From assembly GCA_027044735.1 (NCBI GenBank), contig JALUBW010000024.1, positions 1 to 12,835 of the forward strand: DNA of 12,835 bases, given 5' to 3'. Origin of the DNA: Anaerolineales bacterium. Its GTDB lineage: Bacteria; Chloroflexota; Anaerolineae; Anaerolineales; DRMV01. The notes below the pieces were generated by a model, which saw nothing but the letters and a program-made list of their open reading frames with translations, did not search any database and was not told where the DNA came from. How positions within the stretch are numbered: the first letter of the stretch is position 1; every line of letters starts with the position of its first letter. Below, piece after piece: positions 1 through 5,992 of this stretch. The position numbers were made by a program, and so were the translations under genes.

Positions 1-1071
1 TGCGTGATGTGGAAGACGCAGGTGCGGCTCCAACGGCGTGAGTTTTTGCCCCGCGATGGTCAGCAGGTGGAAGCGCGCGGCGCCATCCGCGTTTACGAAG
101 CAGGCGGGCGCTACCAACTTTATGTGGAAATGATGCGCCCCGCGGGCGAAGGCGAACTTTACCGCGACTTCCTGCGCCTGAAAGCCCGCCTTGAAGCCGA
201 GGGGCTGTTTGCCGAGGAGCGCAAGCGCCCCCTGCCGCGCTACCCGCGGATTATCGGCGTGGTAACCTCGGCGCACGGCGCGGCTTTGCGGGACATTCTC
301 AACACCCTCCGCCGCCGCTTTCCGTTAGTGAGGGTGGTGCTCGCGCCGACTTTGGTGCAGGGCGACGACGCGCCGCCGCAAATTGCCGCGGCAATACGCG
401 CCCTGAACGAACGCGTTCAGCCCGATGTGATTTTGGTGGCGCGCGGTGGCGGTTCGCTTGAGGATTTGTGGGCTTTCAACTCCGAAGACGTTGCCCGCGC
501 CATTGCCGACTCTGCCGCGCCGGTGATTTCCGGCGTGGGGCATCAAACCGATTTCACGCTGGCGGATTTTGCCGCCGACCGCCGCGCTCCAACCCCCACA
601 GCCGCCGCCGAGTTGGCTGTCCCCGACCGCACCGATTTGCTTGCCAATCTTGCATCGCTGGAGGTGCGCCTGCGCCGCGGCATTGAGGCACGGTTGGAAG
701 GCTGGCGGCGCGAACTTGTTGCCTACGAACTTACGCTGAAGCGCCACGAGCCGATGGCGCGGGTTTTCTCGCAGGCGCAGTTGCTTGATGAAATCGCCCG
801 CCGCCTTGAAAATGCCGTGCGCCACCGCTTGGCCTTGGAGCGCTCCAGGGCGGATGGGCTGGCGGCGCGCCTTGAGGCGCTCAATCCGCAGGCGATTTTG
901 GCGCGCGGCTACGCGGTTGTTACCACTGCTTCGGGCGAACTGGTGCGCAAGCCCGAACAAGCCCCGCCCGGCGCTTTGCTCCACATCAAACTTGCCGAAG
1001 GCGAGGTTGACGCGGAGGTGGTTTCATCAGCATTCCTTCACACGGGGAACACGGGGGGCACGGAGAAGTGA
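1..1071 (+). CDS. xseA: Exodeoxyribonuclease VII large subunit, 5' end cut by the window
   Basis: Catalytic large subunit of exodeoxyribonuclease VII, which degrades single-stranded DNA to short oligonucleotides in the cytoplasm. The reading frame is open to the first base. It begins inside the N-terminal OB-fold (CVMWKTQ, then EARGAIRVYEAGGRYQLYV), so I infer that roughly 50-60 residues are missing and the GTG/ATG codons near base 4 are internal. The catalytic domain follows: LPRYPRIIGVVTSAHGAALR, then VILVARGGGSLEDLWAFN, then VISGVGHQTDFTLADFAADR and the RAPTPTAAAE motif, all diagnostic of XseA. A helical, Arg-rich region comes next, then the usual C-terminal segment LNPQAILARGYAVV. The last 13 or so residues (AFLHTGNTGGTEK) do not look like family sequence; they are encoded by an intergenic-type repeat that covers the stop codon. 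xseB follows after 52 bases. Identification is firm. Confidence 0.97.
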   Translation, partial: CVMWKTQVRLQRREFLPRDGQQVEARGAIRVYEAGGRYQLYVEMMRPAGEGELYRDFLRLKARLEAEGLFAEERKRPLPRYPRIIGVVTSAHGAALRDILNTLRRRFPLVRVVLAPTLVQGDDAPPQIAAAIRALNERVQPDVILVARGGGSLEDLWAFNSEDVARAIADSAAPVISGVGHQTDFTLADFAADRRAPTPTAAAELAVPDRTDLLANLASLEVRLRRGIEARLEGWRRELVAYELTLKRHEPMARVFSQAQLLDEIARRLENAVRHRLALERSRADGLAARLEALNPQAILARGYAVVTTASGELVRKPEQAPPGALLHIKLAEGEVDAEVVSSAFLHTGNTGGTEK

Positions 1072-1095
1072 GAAAAAATCCGTGTTCTCCGTGTG
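1039..1095. repeat. Inverted repeat (hairpin) spanning the xseA stop codon
   Basis: Bases 1039-1054 and 1080-1095 are 16-base inverted arms (cacacggggaacacgg and ccgtgttctccgtgtg). They differ at one position, which would be a G·U wobble in RNA, so the transcript can form an unbroken 16-pair stem with a 25-base loop. The xseA stop TGA (1069-1071) lies in the loop. A further copy of the core, cacggagaa, lies at 1059-1067 inside the loop, so the unit looks like a degenerate repeat of cacgg(a/g)gaacacgg. There is no T-tract after the right arm, so it does not look like a classical terminator. I infer a dispersed intergenic repeat that has become the 3' end of xseA. Confidence 0.75.
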
Positions 1096-1123
1096 CACTG
1101 TGTGAGAAATAGGAGCGATTGCA

Positions 1124-1369
1124 ATGCCCGAACAAACTTTTCAAGATATTTTCGAGATGACTTACGAGCAAGCCCTTGCCGAGTTGGAAAGCGTGGTGCA
1201 GGCTTTGGAGCGCGGCGAGGGCACGCTTGAAGAGACCCTAACGCTTTACGCCCGCGGCCAAGCCTTGCTTCAGCATTGCCGCCGCCTGCTCACCGAAGCC
1301 GAGTTGAAGGTGGAGCGACTCACCGCCGCGGGCACAGCCGAATTCCCCGCGGAGCGGGAGGTGGAATGA
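1124..1369 (+). CDS. xseB: Exodeoxyribonuclease VII small subunit
   Basis: Small accessory subunit of exodeoxyribonuclease VII; in studied enzymes several copies bind the helical part of each XseA. The 81-residue length fits the family. The protein is helical, with the typical opening MTYEQALAELESVVQALERG (residues 12-31), then GTLEETLTLYARGQALL and the C-terminal helix CRRLLTEAELKVERL. The start at 1124 has an AGGAG ribosome-binding site at 1111-1115 with an 8-base gap. Its position directly after xseA confirms the pairing. The stop codon overlaps the next start as ATGA (1366-1369), which suggests translational coupling to the downstream transporter genes. Confidence 0.96.
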   Translation: MPEQTFQDIFEMTYEQALAELESVVQALERGEGTLEETLTLYARGQALLQHCRRLLTEAELKVERLTAAGTAEFPAEREVE

Positions 1370-2472
1370 TGCCCCGCCTTTCTCTGCGCTTTGCTTTGGC
1401 CGCGCTCTTGCCTTACCTATTGGTGGCATGTTCCACTTCTTCGCTCGCTCCTCATACAACCCCGTTGCCGAGCACGTCGGGGACGCCTTCTAATTCTGTT
1501 CAAGCCGTGGATGCGCTTGGGCGCGTGGTTTCGCTTGCATCGCCGCCGCGCCGCATTGTGCTCGCGGGCAAGGCTTCCCTTCTGCTTGCCGATGCCCTCT
1601 ATGCTTTCCCCGATGCGCCGCAGCGCGTGGTTGCCCTTACAAAAGGCAAACAGAGCCTTGACTTCCTCAAACTGCTTGACCCCGAGGCGCAGAAGAAAGC
1701 GGTTTTGGCGCGCGAAGTCGGGCCTGAGCAAATTGCGGCGCTCCACCCCGATTTAGTCATCATAAAATCTTTCCTTTACCCCAAACTCGGCAAATCCTTA
1801 GAAGTATTGGGCATACCGGTTTTTACCATGCGTTTAGAGGCGCCCGAGCAATACCCGCGCGAATTGCGGGAATTGGGCAAATTGCTCGGCGAAGAAAAGC
1901 GCGGCGATGCCCTTGCCAATTACTTTGCAGGGAAAATGGATTTTCTCAAACAAACGCTTGATTCTGCCGGTGGCCTTTCTAAACCGCAAGTGCTTGTTTT
2001 GCGCTCTGGAATTCGCGGCAATCGGGGTGCCTATGCTGTGCCTCCCAAGAATTGGATTCAAACTCGCATGGCCGTTTTAGCGGGCGGGCAGCCGGTTTGG
2101 GGCAGTGCGCAGGGCAGCGGCTGGACGCCAATCCCATTGGAGCAGATCGCGGCGTGGAATCCCGATGTTATTTTTGTGGTTTCGTATCAACGCCCGCCCG
2201 CAGATGCGGTGAAAAAGTTTACTTCCCTCAGGCTTGCCGGTGCTCTGAAAGCCGTGCGCGATGGCAAGGTTTACCCCATCCCCGCGGATTTCATTTCGTG
2301 GGATCAGCCCGATACCCGCTGGATTTTGGGCGCTCAGTGGATGGCAAAAAAGATGCACCCGGATTTGTTTGCGTCGTTGGATATGCGGACGGCAGTTTCC
2401 GAGTTTTATCGCACTTTGTACGGTTTTGACGAAAGCCGCCTGAAGGTGGTTTGGGCGAAATTGGGATGGTAG
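1366..2472 (+). CDS. ABC importer substrate-binding lipoprotein, Peripla_BP_2 (FecB/BtuF) type
   Basis: Extracytoplasmic binding protein of a metal-chelate ABC importer (iron-siderophore, heme, cobalamin or similar). I chose the ATG at 1366 because it overlaps the xseB stop as ATGA and begins a clean lipoprotein signal: MMPRLSLRFALAALLPYLLVAC, with lipobox LVAC and lipidation Cys22. A second ATG follows at once at 1369. A Ser/Thr/Pro-rich linker (about residues 23-47) leads into the first lobe, VDALGRVVSLASPPRRIVL, where the D.GR.V pattern and a 'P.RIV' strand are typical. The helical connector and second lobe follow (PKPQVLVL-like strand, LEQIAAWNPDVIFVV). Near the C-terminus, DFISWDQPDTRWILGAQWMA resembles a 'WD.P..RW..G..W.A' pattern common in one subgroup. 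The mature length is about 347 residues. The ligand is unknown. The permease start overlaps its 3' end. Confidence 0.9.
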   Translation: MMPRLSLRFALAALLPYLLVACSTSSLAPHTTPLPSTSGTPSNSVQAVDALGRVVSLASPPRRIVLAGKASLLLADALYAFPDAPQRVVALTKGKQSLDFLKLLDPEAQKKAVLAREVGPEQIAALHPDLVIIKSFLYPKLGKSLEVLGIPVFTMRLEAPEQYPRELRELGKLLGEEKRGDALANYFAGKMDFLKQTLDSAGGLSKPQVLVLRSGIRGNRGAYAVPPKNWIQTRMAVLAGGQPVWGSAQGSGWTPIPLEQIAAWNPDVIFVVSYQRPPADAVKKFTSLRLAGALKAVRDGKVYPIPADFISWDQPDTRWILGAQWMAKKMHPDLFASLDMRTAVSEFYRTLYGFDESRLKVVWAKLGW

Positions 2473-3458
2473 AGCGCCGCACGTTCAAATGGCTCGTTTT
2501 GCTTGCGGCGGTGTTTTTGCTGGGGTTGGCTTCGCTGTTTATCGGCCGTTATCCCTCTCCGCCTTGGATGCCGCCGCGCGCACTTTTTAGCGACCGCTTG
2601 GCGTTAGACCTTGTGCTCACGCTGCGCCTGCCGCGCGTCTTTGCGGCTTTATTGCTCGGCGCGGTTTTGGGGGCGGCCGGCCTTGCAATGCAAATGCTCT
2701 TCCGCAATCCGTTGGTGGAGCCCGGCTTTTTAGGTGTTTCGCAAGGAGCCGCCTTCGGCGCGGCCTTGGCAATCCTTTACTTTGCTTCCAACCCTTTTGC
2801 CGTGCAGGTTTCGGCGGCGGTGTTTGGGTTAGCGGCTTTGGGGCTTACTTACCTTTTTGCCCGCCGCTTGCGGTATGGCGGATGGGTGTTGCGGATGGTG
2901 CTTGCTGGCATTGCCGTTTCGGCGCTTTTTTCGGCCGGGGTGGGGCTTTTGAAATACCTTGCTGATCCCCTCACCCAACTGCCCGAAATAGTTTTTTGGC
3001 TTTTGGGCGGGCTGTGGGCAACGCGATGGGGCGCTTTGCTGTCAATTTTGCCTGCCACTTTGTTAGGCCTTGGCGTGCTTTTTCTCGCTCGTTGGCGGTT
3101 GAACGTGTTGGTGTTGGAAGACGATACTGCTTTTGCATTAGGAGCGCGGCCGGGGCGTGAGCGGGCGCTTTTGCTTGTGGTGAGCGTTGTGGCTGTGGCG
3201 GCTGCCGTCTCGCTTAGCGGAATTGTCGCTTGGGTGGGGCTGATGATCCCGCATTTAGCCCGCCGCTTTTACGGCGTAGATGGCCGTTCCTCATTGCCCG
3301 CTTCGCTGCTGTTGGGCGGGGCGTTTACTTTGCTATGCGACGACTTGAGCCGCACAATCACGGTGGGCGAAATCCCGCTTGGCATTATCACGGCATTGTT
3401 GGGCTCTGTGGCCTTTGTTGTCCTGCTTGCCTCCGAAGGGCAGGAGGTTGAACCGTGA
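2466..3458 (+). CDS. FecCD-family ABC importer permease
   Basis: Membrane subunit that moves a metal chelate (siderophore, cobalamin or heme class) across the cytoplasmic membrane. The 330 residues and very hydrophobic composition fit a BtuC/FecCD protein, which normally has ten transmembrane helices. Signature segments are LRLPRVFAALLLGAVLGAAG, MLFRNPLVEPGFLGVSQGAA, the coupling region SGIVAWVGLMIPHLARRFYG, and the late segment DDLSRTITVGEIPLGIITAL. The end of that segment reads LLGSVAFVVLL where many members have GaPfF. The ATG at 2466 overlaps the upstream stop (TAG 2470-2472). A TTG at 2451 is a possible alternative start, since GAAGG (2442-2446) precedes it closely. Only one permease gene is present, so the transporter core is probably a homodimer. 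An AGGAGG site inside its 3' end serves the ATPase gene. Confidence 0.94.
   Translation: MVERRTFKWLVLLAAVFLLGLASLFIGRYPSPPWMPPRALFSDRLALDLVLTLRLPRVFAALLLGAVLGAAGLAMQMLFRNPLVEPGFLGVSQGAAFGAALAILYFASNPFAVQVSAAVFGLAALGLTYLFARRLRYGGWVLRMVLAGIAVSALFSAGVGLLKYLADPLTQLPEIVFWLLGGLWATRWGALLSILPATLLGLGVLFLARWRLNVLVLEDDTAFALGARPGRERALLLVVSVVAVAAAVSLSGIVAWVGLMIPHLARRFYGVDGRSSLPASLLLGGAFTLLCDDLSRTITVGEIPLGIITALLGSVAFVVLLASEGQEVEP
3442..3447 (+). promoter_or_regulatory. Ribosome-binding site for the ABC ATPase gene
   Basis: A perfect AGGAGG, 7 bases before GTG 3455, lies inside the permease coding region. It supports the GTG start, which overlaps the permease stop as GTGA. Confidence 0.8.
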
Positions 3459-4219
3459 AATGCCGTTACGCCTTAGAGGCGCGCGCGTTGACTTACCGCT
3501 ATCCCAAAGCCGCCGCACCGGCAGTTTTGGACGCCGACCTCACCCTTTCCCGCGGTGAAGTTGTTGCTGTGCTTGGACCAAATGGGGCCGGTAAATCAAC
3601 TTTGCTCCGTCTTTTGCTGGGATTCTATCGCCCGCAAGGTGGAGAAGTGCGTCTTTGCCCTGCATTGGGTGTGCGCCGAAAGGCTGTTGCGTTTGTGCCC
3701 CAACGGGAACAAACCCTCTTCGCGTTTCGTGTAGCCGAGTATATGCTTTTGGGCAGAACACCGCATTTAGGCTTTTTGGCTTCCCCAAAACCGGAAGACC
3801 TTGCTGAAGTGGCTCTTGCTCTTCAAAAACTGGGCATAGAGCCGCTGGCCGATAAGCCAATCACTGCTTTGAGCGGAGGCGAGCACCAGTTGGTTTTAAT
3901 CGGCCGCGCTTTGGTGCAAAAAGCGCCTATTCTTTTGCTTGACGAGCCTACTAACCACTTGGATTTGGGCAACCGTTACCGAGTGCTAACCCTGCTGCGC
4001 TCGCTTGCCGATGAAGGGCGGGCTGTGTTGTTTACCACCCACGATCCGCAATCCGCTGCTGTGATTGCCGATAGAGCGCTTTTGATGAAAGAGGGGAGTA
4101 TAATCGTAGATGCTCCCGCAAAAGAGGCCATAACCGAAGCAAATTTAAACCAGTTGTACGGCGCTTTTGTGCGGGTTGAGTCGGTAGAGGGATTTACCGT
4201 GGTTTTGCCCCGCCGCTGA
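3455..4219 (+). CDS. ABC importer ATP-binding protein (FecE/BtuD type)
   Basis: Cytoplasmic ATPase that powers the importer encoded with the two preceding genes. All nucleotide-binding elements are intact: Walker A GPNGAGKST at residues 41-49, Q-loop Gln83 (FVPQ), ABC signature LSGGE at 139-143, Walker B ILLLDEPTNHLD ending at 170, and the H-loop histidine His196 (FTTHD). The 254-residue length is usual for the FecE/BtuD class. A Tyr-type A-loop is plausible in TYRYPKA near residues 13-19. The start is GTG 3455, backed by AGGAGG at 3442-3447. The GTGA overlap with the permease gene implies coupled synthesis. Substrate specificity cannot be taken from this subunit. The DedA-like gene starts 12 bases further on, with its own GAGGAG site. 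Confidence 0.95.
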   Translation: MKCRYALEARALTYRYPKAAAPAVLDADLTLSRGEVVAVLGPNGAGKSTLLRLLLGFYRPQGGEVRLCPALGVRRKAVAFVPQREQTLFAFRVAEYMLLGRTPHLGFLASPKPEDLAEVALALQKLGIEPLADKPITALSGGEHQLVLIGRALVQKAPILLLDEPTNHLDLGNRYRVLTLLRSLADEGRAVLFTTHDPQSAAVIADRALLMKEGSIIVDAPAKEAITEANLNQLYGAFVRVESVEGFTVVLPRR

Positions 4220-4231
4220 GGAGTTTGTTTT

Positions 4232-4819
4232 ATGGAACATCTGCACACGCTTGCCACGCTGCCCCCATCATTGCGCTATGCCCTGTTCAGTGCTTTAGTT
4301 TTTGTGGAAGGACCTACTGCGACGGTGGTGGGCGGCGTGCTGGCGGCAAGTGGTGGGTTTTCGCTTAAAGGGGCTTTTGTGGTGGCGGTTCTTACGAATT
4401 TAGCGGCGGATGTGTTTTGGTATCAAGTTGGGGCATGGATAAAGCGCAGCGGCCGATGGTTCAAAAGATTTGAGCAGCGCTATCCTTATCTGCCCGCACT
4501 GGAAGAGTACATTCGCAAAAGGGCGGTTGGTTTTGTGCTCTTAGCCAAGTTCACCTTCAACGGCGTGCCTGCTTTGCTGGCAGCGGGCATTGCGCGCGTC
4601 CCTTGGCGCAAAATTTTAGGCGCTGTTTTGCTCGGCGAGACATTGTGGATCGCCCTCTTGCTCGGAGTAGGGTATTTTTTGTGGACGCGCTCCGGCGAGT
4701 TGGCAATGAGCGTGCGCGTTGCCGGGGTGCTTGGGATGCTCGCGTTTGGCCTGTGGGTGATACACAAAGTGCGTCAAATAGCGCGCCGCGCCTTTGAAAG
4801 TGGAGAAATGAGTATGTAA
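4232..4819 (+). CDS. Divergent DedA/VTT-family membrane protein
   Basis: A 195-residue integral membrane protein that I assign to the DedA (SNARE-associated, VTT domain) family. Studied DedA proteins include undecaprenyl-phosphate or lipid flippases and proteins needed for membrane homeostasis; the role here is unknown. Visible family marks are FVEGPTATVVGGVLAASG with conserved Glu26, then NLAADVFWYQVGAW with Asp60 and Tyr64, then LLAAGIARVPWRKIL, equivalent to the 'AG..rm....F' stretch, and a final pair of hydrophobic helices. The segment that usually reads '(G)RF.PG.R' reads AKFTFNGVPA here: Lys106 replaces the first Arg and the second is absent. The start at 4232 has TGAGGAG at 4217-4223, 8 bases upstream. 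It is the last gene of the ABC transporter run and is followed at once by a terminator, so it is probably co-transcribed. Confidence 0.8.
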   Translation: MEHLHTLATLPPSLRYALFSALVFVEGPTATVVGGVLAASGGFSLKGAFVVAVLTNLAADVFWYQVGAWIKRSGRWFKRFEQRYPYLPALEEYIRKRAVGFVLLAKFTFNGVPALLAAGIARVPWRKILGAVLLGETLWIALLLGVGYFLWTRSGELAMSVRVAGVLGMLAFGLWVIHKVRQIARRAFESGEMSM

Positions 4820-4821
4820 AG

Positions 4822-4852
4822 CAAAAAGGTCGGCCGAGCGCCGACCTTTTTG
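4822..4852. terminator. Bidirectional intrinsic terminator between convergent genes
   Basis: Bases 4822-4834 (caaaaaggtcggc) pair perfectly with 4840-4852 (gccgacctttttg): 13 pairs with a 5-base loop, cgagc. The A-run on one side and the T-run on the other give a GC stem followed by T5 on both strands. It lies between the end of the DedA-like gene (4819) and the end of the convergent minus-strand gene (4869), so it probably ends both transcripts. Confidence 0.92.
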
Positions 4853-4868
4853 TTGTTGATTTTGGGGG

Positions 4869-5174
4869 TTATAGTTGAAATCCTTCTCTGGCGGGTACAA
4901 TTTTGTAGTGGTAATCGGTCACAAATTCCAATAGCCTTTGTTCCAGCCGCCTCCATCGCTCAGAGTGTAGCACTGAGCGCGCGGCTTCGTATGATGGTGC
5001 GAGCGCGGCCGTCAACACCTGCGGCGGTTCACCGTAGGCCGTGAACCACGCGTCGGTTGGTTGTAGCCCAAGCCTTTGCATTTCGGGCAAAAAGCGCTTT
5101 ATCAAAAACTCAAAGTATTCCCTGTCACGTTCGGGGCGTATGTTCCATGTCAAAAGCACTTTCACTTCCGTCAC
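4869..5174 (-). CDS. Conserved-looking hypothetical protein, possible ferredoxin-like / dimeric alpha-beta barrel fold
   Basis: A 101-residue soluble protein that I do not recognise. The order of segments suggests beta-alpha-beta-beta-alpha-beta: a strand (VKVLLTWNI), a helix (YFEFLIKRFLPEMQRLG), a strand pair around TDAWFTAYG and QVLTAALAP, a helix (AARSVLHSERWRRLEQRLLEF), then a final strand (YHYKIVPA). This resembles small dimeric alpha-beta barrel proteins such as the NIPSNAP/EthD group, but no catalytic motif is evident. The start is GTG (complement of 5172-5174), chosen because a perfect AAGGAGG lies 6 bases upstream. It begins 19 bases after the MBL gene stop and almost certainly shares its transcript. 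The gene ends next to the shared terminator. Confidence 0.8.
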   Translation of the reverse strand: MTEVKVLLTWNIRPERDREYFEFLIKRFLPEMQRLGLQPTDAWFTAYGEPPQVLTAALAPSYEAARSVLHSERWRRLEQRLLEFVTDYHYKIVPAREGFQL

Positions 5175-5180
5175 CGTCGC

Positions 5181-5187
5181 CCTCCTT
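5181..5187 (-). promoter_or_regulatory. Ribosome-binding site fixing the GTG start of the 101-residue protein
   Basis: Read on the minus strand this is AAGGAGG, 6 bases before the GTG whose complement is 5172-5174. It sits in the 19-base gap after the MBL gene stop and decides the start. Confidence 0.8.
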
Positions 5188-5193
5188 CCTTGC

Positions 5194-5826
5194 CTATGGC
5201 AAGTTTACCTCCAAGAGTATTACCTTGACCTCCTCCGGCAGGTCGGATTTGTTCAATTTGAGCGACGGAAGAGGCTCTAAGTTTTCTGCTCCCATCTCTT
5301 TGAGAAATGCGTCCACTTTTTCCAAAGGCATTTTTTCCTTCGGTGTGCGGTAGTGCATGGGAATCACAATTGATGGTTCAAGCACGCTAACCACTTCAGC
5401 GGCTTGGGAAGCGTTCAGCCCGCCCCCGCCGCCTACCGGAACTAATGCCACATCCACACGCCCGAGCGATTCTAATTCCGATTGGGTGGGCACTCTTTTT
5501 AGGTTGCCCAAGTGGGCGATAGTGATGTCTTCGTAATCAAACGCGAAAATTACGCTTCGGTGTCCTTTTTTTCCGTCTATTCTGATGGCAGTTATGAAAA
5601 CGCCACCTATTTCGTATTCCCCGGGGCCGTTCAGGATGTGGCGAGCGCCTTTTACCGCTTTGATGTAATTGTGCCCGGGGGCATCGGTGCTCACCGTCAC
5701 CACGTCGGCTCTCAGTTTCAAGGGGGCGTAACCCACTGCCTTGTGGTCGTATGGGTCGGTGACTATGGTGCTTTTGCGGCGCTGGGTTAGCCTAAAGCAT
5801 GAATGCCCGTGCCATGTTAGTTCCAT
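5194..5826 (-). CDS. MBL-fold (UlaG-like, COG2220-type) protein with altered metal-binding motif
   Basis: A 210-residue metallo-beta-lactamase-fold protein of the short UlaG/YtnP-like, Lactamase_B_3 type. The fold is supported by the opening MELTWHGHSCFRL, TDPYD (23-27), GPGEYEIGGVFITAI (67-81), HLGNL (105-109), VALVPVGGGGGLNASQAAEV (126-145) and IVIPMHY with His158. The hallmark H.H.DH motif, expected after strand VVTV, reads STDAPGH (46-52), so only His52 remains; the usual 'HLGD' reads HLGN. The metal site is therefore incomplete, and hydrolase activity should not be assumed. The ATG start has GGAGAGG just upstream. The gene is first in a two-gene minus-strand unit and has its own extended -10 promoter in the divergent intergenic region. 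Confidence 0.88.
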   Translation of the reverse strand: MELTWHGHSCFRLTQRRKSTIVTDPYDHKAVGYAPLKLRADVVTVSTDAPGHNYIKAVKGARHILNGPGEYEIGGVFITAIRIDGKKGHRSVIFAFDYEDITIAHLGNLKRVPTQSELESLGRVDVALVPVGGGGGLNASQAAEVVSVLEPSIVIPMHYRTPKEKMPLEKVDAFLKEMGAENLEPLPSLKLNKSDLPEEVKVILLEVNLP

Positions 5827-5877
5827 TTACCTCTCCGCATGTATTTTAGCCTGAAAGATTGCAGTTTGCCGATTGAG

Positions 5878-5886
5878 ATTATATCA
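5878..5886 (-). promoter_or_regulatory. Extended -10 promoter for the MBL gene (minus strand)
   Basis: On the minus strand the bases read TGATATAAT, a perfect TGn plus TATAAT. The hexamer at the expected -35 distance (5901-5906, read CACTAC) is poor, which is usual for extended -10 promoters. It implies a 5' leader of about 45 bases before the ATG. Confidence 0.55.
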
Positions 5887-5904
5887 TCAACCGCAAGCGC
5901 GTAG

Positions 5905-5913
5905 TGCTATAAT
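5905..5913 (+). promoter_or_regulatory. Extended -10 promoter for the CLC gene (plus strand)
   Basis: TGCTATAAT at 5905-5913 is a perfect TGn plus TATAAT. The hexamer 17 bases upstream (5885-5890, catcaa) matches the -35 consensus poorly. Transcription would start near 5920, giving a leader of about 70 bases before ATG 5993. The only nearby plus-strand gene is the CLC gene. Confidence 0.6.
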
Positions 5914-5992
5914 GGGGAAAGTTTGCGCCGCCATGCGCGGATGAAGATTTCGTGCGTGGTAGTGTTTTTATTCAGTTTGCAAAGGTAATGCC

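Noticed and set aside
325..984. Open frame on the minus strand (219 codons) opposite xseA
   Set aside because: The plus-strand product is a clear exonuclease VII large subunit; the minus frame lacks a ribosome-binding site and family marks.
1366..4219. A cobalamin or other riboswitch controlling the importer genes
   Set aside because: The genes overlap from xseB onward, leaving no leader in which such an RNA could sit, and no switch motif is visible.
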